DNA from: Nocardia higoensis
GTDB lineage: Bacteria; Actinomycetota; Actinomycetes; Mycobacteriales; Mycobacteriaceae
Length of the DNA stretch: 64,000 nt
Direction: 5' to 3'
Assembly: GCF_015477835.1 (NCBI RefSeq)
Contig: NZ_JADLQN010000001.1
Location: forward strand, 2,232,001-2,296,000
The notes under the pieces are model-generated. The model was not told the origin of the DNA. It was given only the letters and a program-made list of their open reading frames with translations, and did no database searches. Of this stretch, positions 1 through 9,391 are shown one piece after another (the first letter of the stretch is position 1; every line of letters starts with the position of its first letter). A program made the position numbers and the translations under genes.

Positions 1-3000
1 CTCGACGGTCGACGCGCGCCGCCGGGCGAGCATGCGGTCCAGATCCAGCGAGTGGTAGGAGACGTTCTTGTCGAAATGGCGCAGGTCGAGCTGGCCGCCG
101 GTGTAGATGTCGGCCTTGCCGATCTCCACGATCCGGCCGAATTCGGCGACAGCGGTGAAGTTCGCGCGCAGGATGTCGCCGGGGGCGGTGCTGACGACCA
201 CGTCGACGCCCGCGCCTGCGGTGAGTGCGAGCACGTCCTCGGCGAAGTTCAGCGACCGCGAGTCCAGGACATGGTCGGCGCCCTGTGCGCGGGCCCAGTC
301 GCGGCGCTCGGCGGTGCTCGCGGTGCCGATCACGGTGGCGCCGAGCAGTGTCGCGATCTGCGTGGCGGCCGATCCGACGCCGCCCGCCGCGCCGTGCACG
401 AGCACGGTTTCTCCCGGCTGCAACCTCGCCAGTTCGACCAGCGCGTATTCGGCGGTGCCGAAGGCGGTGGAGTTGGTGCAGTGGCCGGGCTCGGTGTCGG
501 GATCGAGGCGGCTGACCAGATCGGCGGCGGTGGTGTTGTACCGGCGGATCATGTCCTTGCAGCCGAGGCTGACGGTGTCGCCCTCGGCCACGTGGGTGAC
601 GCCTTCGCCCACCCGGGTCACCACGCCGATGCCCTCCATACCGGGCGAGCTGCCGAAGAAGGTGTCGGCCAGGTCGCGTTCGGAGAGGACGCCGATGATC
701 TTGAGCGGGTCCTTGTAGTTCAGGCCGACCGCCCGCATCCGTACCTCCACCTCGCCGGCGCCCGGCGCGCGGCGACCGCAGGCCCGCCAGGCCAGCCGGG
801 ACAACACCCGTGCGGACGGGATCTCCAGCGCGAAGTTCGCCTCCGGATCGGTGAGCGGGACGGCCTCGTCCAGTGCCTCGATGCGCTCGGGCAGCGTCGC
901 CGACACCGCTGCCACCCAGCGCAGGCCGTTGCGCAGGAACACCTCGTCGACGTTGTCGTAGCTGAACGCGCCGGGGATGTTCAGCTCGGCCGCCAGCTCG
1001 GCGTCGCCGGTGTCGGCGTCGAGGTCGACCAGACGCCAGCGCAGGCGAGGCTGCTCGTTGAGCAGGACCCGGCGTGCGCCCGCCACGGCGGCGTGCACCG
1101 GGTCGGGGGCGGTGTCGCCGTCCGGGTGGGCGTAGGCCTGTTCGGTGACCACGGTGACATGGATCGAGCCGTCGCCGATCATCGGCATGTCCACGCCGAG
1201 CTGGTCGATGCGGACCTCGACGAAGCCTTCCAGTGCCACGGCGAGTTCGCGCAGCGTCCACAGGATGTCCAGGTCGGCGGGTCCGGTCTCGGCGGAGCCG
1301 GGGACGACCACCACCACGTGCAGCCGCCGCACGCCCTCGGCGGCGACGGCCGCGTGCAGTCGCGCCACGACCGATGCGCCGAGATCGGTGCCGCCCGGCT
1401 CACCGGCGGCGAGCACCTCCGGCCGCGCGAGCAGCCCGGCGATCCGGGCGGTGCGCGCACCGGCTTCGCGAGCCAGGTCGATCACCACGGTGTGCACTTC
1501 TTCCGGGGCGGGCAGCAGTGCGGGGTCGACGGGATCGCGCAGCTCCCAGCGGTTCTCGTAGAAGAAGCCGGCCATCCGGCGCAAGGCGCCCAGGCCGGGG
1601 GCGATAGAGCCGAAACGCATGCCCCGGATCTGGAGCACCACCGTGCCGTCGGTGCCGAGCAGGTCGATGTCGGCGCGCGGCTCGCCCGCGCGGTCCAGGC
1701 GGGCGAGGACGTCGACCTGCTCGGGGATCGGCGCGAAGGCGCGCACGGATTCCACGCCGACCGGCACCATGGCCCCGTCCCCGGAATTTCCGCTGCCGAC
1801 CAGCAGCGCGGCGATGCTCTGGAGTGCCGCGTCGACCACGCACGGATGCGCCAGGTGCGCCGAGTCGCGGGCGATCTCGCCGTCGAGGGTAGCCAGCACG
1901 GTGGTGTCGCGCACCCGCACCGAGGTCGCGCGCCGGAACGTCGGGCCGTAGTCCAGGCCGCGCGCGGCCAGGCCCGCGTAGAAATCGGCCGGGTCGATCG
2001 CGTGCATGCCGTCCGGCTCGGGCAGTTCCACCGGAGTCGGCTCGTAGACGCCGTCGACCAGGCGGCCGGTGGCATTGACCGTCCAGGTGTCGGCGGCCGC
2101 GCCGTGCGAGCGGATCACGAACCGGTGAGTGGCCTCCTCCACCCGCAACTCGACGACCGGAGCATCGCCCTCCTCGATCACCAGCGGGGCGACGAACCGC
2201 ACATCGGCCACCGCGACCCGGGTGGACTCGGTGCGCAGCGCGGCGGCGCTGAGGGCGGCGTCGAGGTAGGCCGCGCCGGGCAGGATGCGCGTGCCGCCGA
2301 CCACGTGATCGGCCAGCCACGGCATCGCCCCGACGCTCAGCCGCACCGTCCACGCGGTGGTCGGCTCGCCCAGATCCGGATCGCCGAGCATGGGGTAACC
2401 GCCGGGGGTGCCGTGCCTGCGCTGGACGAACACGGGCAGGTCGGCGCGCAGCACGGTGCGCTGCCATGGGTAGCGCGGCAGGTCGAGGTGCGGTGTGACG
2501 GGCTGTTCGGCGAACAGGGCGTCGGTGTCCAGCACGCCGGCGACATACAGGCCGGCCAGGGTGCGGCGGATGCTGTCGGCGTCGTCCTGCTTGCGGTGCA
2601 GGGTGGCCACGGAGGTGCCGGTCTCCCCCGCGCCCAGCAGCATCTCCCTGATGTTCGCGCCGAGCACCGGGTGCGGGCCGACCTCGAGAAAGACCCGGCT
2701 GCCGTCGCCGATCAGCCCTGCCACGGCGTCGGCGAACCGCACCGGCTGACGCACATTGGCGCACCAGTACTCGGCATCCCAGTCACCGACTGTGACGGGC
2801 GCGCCCGTCACAGTCGAGTACAGCGGCAGCACCGGCGCCTCGACGACCAGATCGGCGAGCGCTTCGCGCAGCTTGTCGAGGATCGGATCCATCAGATAGC
2901 TGTGGTAGGGCACCTCGACGTGCAGGCGTTTGGCGAAAACACCTTGCGCGGTAAGACTTTCGGCGATCTGATCGAGACATTCCACCGCGCCGGCGAGGGT

Positions 3001-5061
3001 GACCGCGTTGGGGCTGTTGATCGCGGCGATGTCGACCCGGTCGTCGTCGTCGATGAGAGCGCGGGCGGCCTCCGGCGTCAGGCCGACGGCGAGCATGCCG
3101 CCCGAACCCGCCGTGGTCGCCTGCAACCGGGCGCGGTGCACGCTGACGGTGACCGCGTCGCGCAGCGAGAGCATGCCGGTGACGTAGGCGGCCGACACCT
3201 CGCCGACGCTGTGGCCCACCACCGCGGCGGGCCGGATGCCCAGCTCGTCGAGCAGGACGACCAGGCAGACCTGCACCAGGAAGTTCGCGGGCTGGGCGAC
3301 CTCGGTGCTGGTCACCCGTGACTCTTCCTCCGGGCGCAGCAGTTCCTCGACGATCGACCACCCGGCGATCTCCCGGAACACCGTGTCGATCCGCAGCGCC
3401 TCGGCGGCGAAGACCCCGCCGGCCTCGAGCAGCCCGCGGGCCATCGCCCACCACTGCGGGCCCATGCCGGTGAACACGAACACCGGCTCCGCGGTGCGCT
3501 GCGCAACGACCTTGGCCGCGCCGCGCGCCGTGCCGTCGGCCAGTTCGACCAGTCCGCGCACCAGCTCGGCGTCGTCGCCGAACGGCACGGCGGCCCGGTA
3601 GGCATGATGCTTGCGGCGGGTCCACGCGGCCTCGGCCAGCCGGCCGGGGTCCGCGCCCTCGGCGACGAGTTCGGCGAAACCGCGCGCCAGTTCACGCACC
3701 GCCTGCTCGCTGCGGGCCGACAGCGGCAGCACGCCGTGGTGGCGCGGCGCGCGCTCGCCCGCCTCCGGCGCGACGTACTCCTGGAGAATCGCGTGCGCGT
3801 TCGTGCCGCCGTAACCGAAACCGTTGACCGCGATGGTCATCGGCCCGGACTCGGGGCCCACCGGCTCGACCTCGCACTGCAGGCGCAGGTTCAGGTCGTC
3901 GAACGGGATGTCCGGGTTGGGCTCGTTCAGCCAGCCCTGTGGCGCGATGGTGCGGTGGGAGATGGCCAGCGCGGACTTGATGATACTGGCGATGCCGGAG
4001 GCCGCCTCGGTGTGGCCGAGCTGGCCTTTCACGGAGCCGACGCCCAGCGGCCGGGAGCGCTGTGCCGCCTGCCCGTAGGCCCGGCCGATCGCCCGCAGTT
4101 CCAGCGGGTCGCCGACGGGTGTTCCGGTGCCGTGTGCCTCGACGTAGTCGACCTCGTGCGGCGCGATACCTGCCCGCGCGGTGACCGTCCTGGCCAGCGC
4201 CTCCTGCAGGTCGGCATTGGGCACGGTGATGGCGGTGGTCCGCCCGTCCTGGTTCGCGCCGGTCGCCTTGATCACCGCGTAGATCCGGTCGCTGTCGCGT
4301 TCGGCGTCGGCGAGGCGTTTGAGCACGACCATGCCCGAGCCCTCACCGCGACCGTAGCCGTCGGCGGCCGCGTCGAACGGCTTGCTGCGCCCGTCGGTGG
4401 CCAGGAAGCCACCCTTGCACATGGACACGAAGGGCTCGGGCTGCAGCAGCATGGTGACGCCGCCCGCCATCGCGACCGCGCAGTCGCCGCTGTCGAGCGC
4501 CTGGCAGGCCAGGTGCAGTGCCACCAGCGAGGACGAACACGCGGTGTCCACGGTGACCGCGGGCCCGACGAGGTCGAGCGCGTACGCGATCCGGTTGGAC
4601 AGCATGGTGTAGGAGGCGCCGACCGCGGTGTGCATGTCCACGTGCGGCAGCGCGTCCCCGGCCACCGAGACGGCCAGCTGGTCGAGGGTGAAGGCGCCGA
4701 CATAGACGCCCACCGGCGCGCCGGTGACCCGGCCCGCGATGCCCGCGTCGTCGAGCGCCTCCCAGGCGACCTCGAGAATCAGTCGCTGCTGCGGGTCCAT
4801 CGACGCGGCCTCGCGCGGGGAGATGCCGAAGAAGTCGGGGTCGAACGCCCACGGGTCGCCGGTGAGGAAGGCCGCGCGCTTGGTGTACATGCGGCCGGGG
4901 GTGCGCTTGTCGGGGTCGTAGTAGCGGTCGACATCCCAGCGGGTGGCCGGGATGTCGACGACGCCGTCGCCTTTGCCGACGAGGAAGTCCCAGAAGGACT
5001 CCGGTGAATCGATGCCACCGGCGTACCGGCAACCGATTCCGACTATGGCGATGTCAGACAA
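1..5061 (-). CDS. Type I polyketide synthase, MAS-like reducing architecture (3' part outside window)
   Basis: This is the N-terminal 1687 residues of a multidomain PKS whose C-terminus lies beyond position 1. Visible order is ketosynthase (Cys175 in TACSSS, then EAHGTGT and GHTEAASG), acyltransferase (Ser618 in GHSVGE), dehydratase (His919 in HVVGGTRILP, Asp1077 in HPCVVDAAL), a non-catalytic stretch resembling a structural KR half, and the start of an enoyl reductase with HGAAGGVG near 1555. In mycocerosic-acid-type synthases KR and ACP follow ER, so about 400-500 residues are probably missing. The AT has VPYHS where HAFH (malonyl) or YASH (methylmalonyl) is usual, so the extender unit is unclear. 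The start is TTG, chosen because AAGGAG lies 6 nt upstream (5068-5073) and the KS begins at once. A cell-envelope lipid product is inferred. Confidence 0.93.
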   Translation of the reverse strand, partial: MSDIAIVGIGCRYAGGIDSPESFWDFLVGKGDGVVDIPATRWDVDRYYDPDKRTPGRMYTKRAAFLTGDPWAFDPDFFGISPREAASMDPQQRLILEVAWEALDDAGIAGRVTGAPVGVYVGAFTLDQLAVSVAGDALPHVDMHTAVGASYTMLSNRIAYALDLVGPAVTVDTACSSSLVALHLACQALDSGDCAVAMAGGVTMLLQPEPFVSMCKGGFLATDGRSKPFDAAADGYGRGEGSGMVVLKRLADAERDSDRIYAVIKATGANQDGRTTAITVPNADLQEALARTVTARAGIAPHEVDYVEAHGTGTPVGDPLELRAIGRAYGQAAQRSRPLGVGSVKGQLGHTEAASGIASIIKSALAISHRTIAPQGWLNEPNPDIPFDDLNLRLQCEVEPVGPESGPMTIAVNGFGYGGTNAHAILQEYVAPEAGERAPRHHGVLPLSARSEQAVRELARGFAELVAEGADPGRLAEAAWTRRKHHAYRAAVPFGDDAELVRGLVELADGTARGAAKVVAQRTAEPVFVFTGMGPQWWAMARGLLEAGGVFAAEALRIDTVFREIAGWSIVEELLRPEEESRVTSTEVAQPANFLVQVCLVVLLDELGIRPAAVVGHSVGEVSAAYVTGMLSLRDAVTVSVHRARLQATTAGSGGMLAVGLTPEAARALIDDDDRVDIAAINSPNAVTLAGAVECLDQIAESLTAQGVFAKRLHVEVPYHSYLMDPILDKLREALADLVVEAPVLPLYSTVTGAPVTVGDWDAEYWCANVRQPVRFADAVAGLIGDGSRVFLEVGPHPVLGANIREMLLGAGETGTSVATLHRKQDDADSIRRTLAGLYVAGVLDTDALFAEQPVTPHLDLPRYPWQRTVLRADLPVFVQRRHGTPGGYPMLGDPDLGEPTTAWTVRLSVGAMPWLADHVVGGTRILPGAAYLDAALSAAALRTESTRVAVADVRFVAPLVIEEGDAPVVELRVEEATHRFVIRSHGAAADTWTVNATGRLVDGVYEPTPVELPEPDGMHAIDPADFYAGLAARGLDYGPTFRRATSVRVRDTTVLATLDGEIARDSAHLAHPCVVDAALQSIAALLVGSGNSGDGAMVPVGVESVRAFAPIPEQVDVLARLDRAGEPRADIDLLGTDGTVVLQIRGMRFGSIAPGLGALRRMAGFFYENRWELRDPVDPALLPAPEEVHTVVIDLAREAGARTARIAGLLARPEVLAAGEPGGTDLGASVVARLHAAVAAEGVRRLHVVVVVPGSAETGPADLDILWTLRELAVALEGFVEVRIDQLGVDMPMIGDGSIHVTVVTEQAYAHPDGDTAPDPVHAAVAGARRVLLNEQPRLRWRLVDLDADTGDAELAAELNIPGAFSYDNVDEVFLRNGLRWVAAVSATLPERIEALDEAVPLTDPEANFALEIPSARVLSRLAWRACGRRAPGAGEVEVRMRAVGLNYKDPLKIIGVLSERDLADTFFGSSPGMEGIGVVTRVGEGVTHVAEGDTVSLGCKDMIRRYNTTAADLVSRLDPDTEPGHCTNSTAFGTAEYALVELARLQPGETVLVHGAAGGVGSAATQIATLLGATVIGTASTAERRDWARAQGADHVLDSRSLNFAEDVLALTAGAGVDVVVSTAPGDILRANFTAVAEFGRIVEIGKADIYTGGQLDLRHFDKNVSYHSLDLDRMLARRRASTVE

Positions 5062-5149
5062 CGGGAACTCCTTGCGTACTCGACACCGGGCCGGAGGCGG
5101 AACCCACCGGGACGGCGGTGAAACGGATGAGCGATGATTCGGGTCGACG

Positions 5150-5767
5150 TCAGGTGACCGGTGGGCGCAGCACGAAATTCATCTCCGGACCGTCGCGGCC
5201 GATGCGGACTCGCTCGACGAACTCGCAGCCGAGCGCACGGTAGTAGGCGACATTGCCGTCCTTACAGATTCCGCCGAGCCCGGCGCCGCGCGCATCGGCG
5301 TCCGCGGCCAGCGCCGCCCACAGCGCCCGGCCCACCCCGCGCCGTTGCAGGCCGGGCTCGCAGCCCAGGTAGATCAGGAACAGGTGCGGGCGTGACGGAG
5401 CGACTCGGGCCATGGCGGCATCGACCGCCATGCCCCGCACCGTCGCAGCGCCCATGGCCCACAACAGCTGCGGACCCGACACCACTTCGCGCCACAGCGA
5501 TGTGCGCGTCCCGGGCGGCTGCCACAGCGCCGCGCCGACCACCCGATCCCCGGCGACCGCGACGGAGGCACCGTCGACAGGGAGGAACCTGTGGCGCAGC
5601 ATGATGCGCAACATCTCCGGTGTACGGCGGCGGCGCTGCGCCGGTGACGGGAAGACGTACTCCTCGATCGGGTCGTCGCTGTCGAATGCCTGCGCGAGCA
5701 CCCGCACGATGTCCTCGATGTCGGCCTCGGTGGCACGACGGACGACCGTAGGACTCTGCTGATCCAC
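5150..5767 (-). CDS. GNAT family N-acetyltransferase
   Basis: A 205-residue single-domain acetyltransferase. The acetyl-CoA pyrophosphate loop is clear as QRRGVGRALW, preceded by a beta strand (FLIYLGCEP), and a typical GNAT C-terminal motif (NVAYYRALGCEFV) follows. The N-terminus has the usual early strand-helix (VVRRATEADIEDIVRVL). GTG at 5767 is preferred over TTG at 5770 because AGGGG sits about 7 nt before it. The gene is codirectional with and upstream of the PKS, 88 nt apart, so the two could be cotranscribed. The substrate cannot be told from sequence. Confidence 0.85.
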   Translation of the reverse strand: MDQQSPTVVRRATEADIEDIVRVLAQAFDSDDPIEEYVFPSPAQRRRRTPEMLRIMLRHRFLPVDGASVAVAGDRVVGAALWQPPGTRTSLWREVVSGPQLLWAMGAATVRGMAVDAAMARVAPSRPHLFLIYLGCEPGLQRRGVGRALWAALAADADARGAGLGGICKDGNVAYYRALGCEFVERVRIGRDGPEMNFVLRPPVT

Positions 5768-6001
5768 CAACTGCCCCTATCGCTTCCCGTACCGCGTGCC
5801 CGAGTGGACGAATGGTGCCGCACGACGCTCCGGCAGGCACGCGCTAGCTACCCGTCAGTAGGTTACTCACGAGGAAACACAACGCCAACCGGAAAAGGAT
5901 TGTGATAAATCAGACCTACGCCGATCTTGTTCCAGCACTGCGCAATCCGCTAGATTGCGCGTCGGCGCCCCTGTGCCGGAACGGGATTCGCTTTCGGCAC
6001 G

Positions 6002-7333
6002 TCAGCGGGACGCCACGCGCGCCGGGGTGGCGACCGGCGTGTGCAGCACATCGGGAACCACGGTGCCGCGCAACGAGGTTCCCGCCGTCTCCCGCAGGAA
6101 CACCCAGGCCACCAGACCCACCAGCGAAGCGCCGATCATGTAGGCGGCCGGGAACAGCGACCAGCCGCTCGCCTCGATCGCCGCCTCGTTCACCAGCGGC
6201 GCGGTGCCGCCGAAAGCGGCCGTGGAGACGTTGTAGGCCAACGCGAACCCCGCGTAGCGGACGTGCGTCGGGAAGATGGCCGGGAAGGTCGCGCTGATCG
6301 TCGACAGCTGCGGCACATACAGCAGACCGAGCACGACGAAGCCGATCACCGCCCAGACCGGCCCCTGCCCCATCAACCAGTACATCGGCAGCGCGAACAC
6401 CGCCAAGCCGACCAGCGAGACCAGCCACATCGGCCTGCGCCCCACCCGATCCGACAGCGCACCGAAGAACGGCAGCACCAGCATCATCACCACCTGGCCG
6501 ATGAGCATCATGGCCGTCGTGGCCGATTCGGCCATACCGAGCGACTGCTGCAGATAGGTCGGCTGATAGGTGAGCAGCGTGTAGTTCACCACGTTCAGCG
6601 CGATCACCAGCCCACCCAAGGTGAGCAGTTCCCGACGGTAGTGACGCACCAGCTCCCCCAGACCGGTCGGCGGGTGCGGATTCCGGGCGACCTCCTCGAA
6701 CACCGGCGACTCGTCCAGGCGCGAGCGCAGGTACAGCCCGATCAGGCCGAGCGGGACCGCGAGCAGGAACGGGATACGCCAGCCCCAGTCGTACATGGCC
6801 TGCGACCCGAGCGCCAACTGCAGCGCCAGCACGACGGCCGAGCCGCCGACGAAGCCGGCCAGGGTGCCGAACTCGAGGAAGCTGCCGAGGAAGCCGCGGC
6901 GGCGGTCGGCCGCCGTCTCGGCCAGGTAGGTCGCCGCGCCGCCGTACTCACCGCCGGTGGAGAAGCCCTGCACCACTCGCAGCAGGATCAACAGAATCGG
7001 CGCGAACACCCCGATGCGGTCGTGCGTGGGCAGCAGACCGATGAGGCCGGTGGCCGCCGCCATCAGCAGAATGGTGGTGGCCAGCACCCGCTTGCGACCG
7101 AGCCGGTCGCCCAGCGGTCCCCAGACCATGCCGCCGAGGGGACGCAGCACGAACGAGATGGCGAAGCCGAGCATGGTGCCCAGCGTGCCGAGCTCGCCGG
7201 GGAAGAACGCGGCGGTCAGGTAGGTCGCGGTGGCGGCGTAGACGCCGTAGTCGAACCACTCGGTGGCGTTACCCATCGCCGATGCGGCCACCGATCGGCG
7301 CAACCGCCGGGAGCCCTCCTGCGTGTCGGTCAT
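6002..7333 (-). CDS. MFS transporter, metabolite:H+ symporter (MHS) type
   Basis: A 443-residue integral membrane protein with about 12 hydrophobic segments. The opening (NATEWFDYGVYAA) and the loop 2-3 motif (GPLGDRLGRKRVL) are typical of the MHS/ProP-ShiA branch of the major facilitator superfamily, which imports osmolytes, dicarboxylates or aromatic acids with protons. A second loop motif (ALSDRVGRRPMWL) marks the repeat half. GAGGAG precedes the ATG at normal spacing. The 231-nt gap downstream holds no recognisable gene. The substrate is unknown. Confidence 0.9.
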   Translation of the reverse strand: MTDTQEGSRRLRRSVAASAMGNATEWFDYGVYAATATYLTAAFFPGELGTLGTMLGFAISFVLRPLGGMVWGPLGDRLGRKRVLATTILLMAAATGLIGLLPTHDRIGVFAPILLILLRVVQGFSTGGEYGGAATYLAETAADRRRGFLGSFLEFGTLAGFVGGSAVVLALQLALGSQAMYDWGWRIPFLLAVPLGLIGLYLRSRLDESPVFEEVARNPHPPTGLGELVRHYRRELLTLGGLVIALNVVNYTLLTYQPTYLQQSLGMAESATTAMMLIGQVVMMLVLPFFGALSDRVGRRPMWLVSLVGLAVFALPMYWLMGQGPVWAVIGFVVLGLLYVPQLSTISATFPAIFPTHVRYAGFALAYNVSTAAFGGTAPLVNEAAIEASGWSLFPAAYMIGASLVGLVAWVFLRETAGTSLRGTVVPDVLHTPVATPARVASR

Positions 7334-7660
7334 GCCGTCTCCTCACCGCCTGCGCGGACCGCGGCCACCCCGTGCTTGCCGCGCCCCGCGTTCCCTGCGC
7401 ATCGACTCCGAGCCGACACGAGCACACAGGAACCGTTCCCACGTTCGACACCGGACAAACGTGACCCGGACTCGGCCGTCCGGCTGCCACAGCCCCATCC
7501 ACCGGCAGGCAGGTCCGAAACATGATGTAGATCACATATCCGGACGGTTGGGCAGCTGGGATTCACGAGCCCGGGACGACGCGCCTACGGCCCGATCCGA
7601 GTTCCACCCGAACGGCCCGATGTCCACGGGTCCGAGGACCGAACCGGGATCCACCCCTGT
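7334..7660. other. Intergenic stretch upstream of the MFS gene
   Basis: No gene is supported in these 327 bases. The reading frames present are antisense shadows without ribosome sites. The region should contain the promoter of the MFS gene. An AT-rich patch near 7520-7545 contains GTAGATCACA, which resembles one half of a CRP-type site, but no second half is evident. Confidence 0.5.
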
Positions 7661-9241
7661 TCACTCACCGCGCGTGCCGGCAGCAGGGCTGTCGGCGACA
7701 CGACCGTCCTCGCCGTGGAAGATCCGCAGCGCGCCCGGCCTGCTGGTGAAAGTGAACTCGGTGCCTCGGTACCCGACCTCCCCGTCGGTGGCCAGCGAGA
7801 CCGGACCACTGTCGATCCGCACGTGCAGCCGGTCGGTGGCGCGCCGGACATAGGTCGCGGAGTCGGCCAGTGTTCCGGTGAGGGTGGCCCACACCAACCG
7901 GGTGCGCGAGAAGGCCACATCGGCGCGCAGATAGCGCACGTCGATGGTGCCCCCGTGCAACTCCGGACGGGACATGGGGATCTGGTCGGCGGGGCTGTAG
8001 CGCCCGTTACCGACGAACAGCATCCACAGCGCCACCGGCGCGCCGTCGACGATCGCGTGCAACGGCTGGGCGCGCAGCAGGACTCGCACCATGGCGATAC
8101 CCGCGGCGGGCCATTTCCCGATCCGGTGCTCCCAGCGCTCGCGCAGGTGCACGAAGTCCGGGTAGCCGCCGAGGCTGGCGGTGTTGACGAACACCCGGTC
8201 CCCGCCGCCGTCGAGATCGACAGCGGCGACATCGACCCGCGCCACCGCGCCCGCGTCCAGCGCGCTCGCGGTGTGGACGGCGTCCTCGACCCCCGCGTCC
8301 TTGGCGAAGTGGTTGAGCGTGCCACCGGCGAACACGGCGAGCGGAAGGTCCTCGCGGACCGCGATTTCGGCGATGCCGGAGACCGTTCCGTCACCGCCGA
8401 GGACGCCGAGCGCGCGCACCTCGCCGGAGCGCAGATGTTCGGCGATCTGCTCGTCGAGGGTCCGTTCGTGATCGAGTGGCAGAATGCGGGCGGCCGGCAG
8501 TGTGGCCCGCACCTCGGCGAGCACTTCCTCGGCGGCGCCGCTGCCGGACAACGGGTTGGCGACCAGCAGCAGACCCCTGCCGTGCGGCAGCGGTTCGAGG
8601 GTCTCGGTCTCCCCGACCAGCGCGGGCTCGTCGGGCCGCAGCGCCCACCATCGGCGGGTGCCCAGCGCCACTCCGGCCCCGAGCAGCGCGCCCGCGACCA
8701 CGTCGGAGGGCCAGTGCACGCCGATGTGCACCCGCGAATACGCGACGGCCACGGCGACCGGCGCGACCGCCGCTGCCGCGGCGGGACTCTCCAGCGCGAC
8801 TCCGGTGACGAACGCGGCCGCGGAGGCCGAGTGCCCGGACGGGAACGAGGACGACACCGGCGGCGCGACCAGCCTGCGCACCAACGGCACCGATCCGTCC
8901 GGGGGCCGCCTGCGCGGGAACAACGGCTTGGCGATGCCGTTGGCGATCCCACTGGCCAAGCCGACCGCGAGCAGCCCACGCACGCCCGCGCGCCGCACCG
9001 GCCCCTTGCCGAGCAGCAGCATGACCGCGCCGGAGCCGAGCCAGAGCCGGTTGTAGTTCGCGCCGGCGCTCAATGCGCGCAGCGCGCGGTCGGCAGGGGT
9101 AGGGCGCAGCCGCGCACTGCGTGCCACCAGGTACCGGTCCAGAGAGCCGGCGAGCCCTCGGGTCCGGGCCGGGGTGCGAGTCTCCCGGCTCGATCGCCTC
9201 GGCGTCGGCCGTGTCCGGCGCGACACCCGCTCGAACTGCAT
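7661..9241 (-). CDS. PAP2 phosphatase / diacylglycerol kinase-like lipid kinase fusion
   Basis: A 526-residue fusion of two lipid-acting domains. The N-terminal half carries the three PAP2 (type 2 phosphatidic acid phosphatase) motifs: KPLFPRRRP (105-113), PSGH (134-137) and SRVHIGVHWPSD (169-180). The C-terminal half, from about residue 220, is a diacylglycerol/sphingosine kinase-type catalytic domain with the nucleotide-binding GGDGTVS (282-288). The first 30 residues are Arg-rich. The architecture is known in actinobacteria. Opposing activities on phosphatidate-like or prenyl-phosphate lipids are expected at the membrane, but the substrate is not known. Several hydrophobic segments lie in the PAP2 part. 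Confidence 0.9.
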   Translation of the reverse strand: MQFERVSRRTRPTPRRSSRETRTPARTRGLAGSLDRYLVARSARLRPTPADRALRALSAGANYNRLWLGSGAVMLLLGKGPVRRAGVRGLLAVGLASGIANGIAKPLFPRRRPPDGSVPLVRRLVAPPVSSSFPSGHSASAAAFVTGVALESPAAAAAVAPVAVAVAYSRVHIGVHWPSDVVAGALLGAGVALGTRRWWALRPDEPALVGETETLEPLPHGRGLLLVANPLSGSGAAEEVLAEVRATLPAARILPLDHERTLDEQIAEHLRSGEVRALGVLGGDGTVSGIAEIAVREDLPLAVFAGGTLNHFAKDAGVEDAVHTASALDAGAVARVDVAAVDLDGGGDRVFVNTASLGGYPDFVHLRERWEHRIGKWPAAGIAMVRVLLRAQPLHAIVDGAPVALWMLFVGNGRYSPADQIPMSRPELHGGTIDVRYLRADVAFSRTRLVWATLTGTLADSATYVRRATDRLHVRIDSGPVSLATDGEVGYRGTEFTFTSRPGALRIFHGEDGRVADSPAAGTRGE

Positions 9242-9344
9242 CAGCCCAGCCTAGCCCGAGCCGTGGTGTTCGGGATTCCGCTGCGGCCCAGCGCGATCGG
9301 TCACAACGGCCGCCCGCTCTGGACGATCAGAGGCGAATCCGTGT

Positions 9345-9372
9345 TAACTTAAGTGTGAATGGGAATTCACTT
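9345..9372 (+). promoter_or_regulatory. Candidate operator/promoter of the thiolase-SDR operon
   Basis: The inverted repeat GTGAAT (9355-9360) / ATTCAC (9365-9370) with a 4-nt centre, extended by AAGT/ACTT at its edges, lies directly before the thiolase. A possible -10 (TAACTT, 9345-9350) overlaps its left side. A repressor binding here would cover the start of transcription. The regulator is not identified. Confidence 0.4.
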
Positions 9373-9391
9373 GTTTCGATCGGAGCCAGCT

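Noticed and set aside
52..3321. A 1089-residue plus-strand open frame
   Set aside because: It is antisense to the PKS, is Arg/Gly/His-rich without any domain, and the minus-strand frame has intact KS, AT, DH and ER motifs. It is a high-GC shadow.
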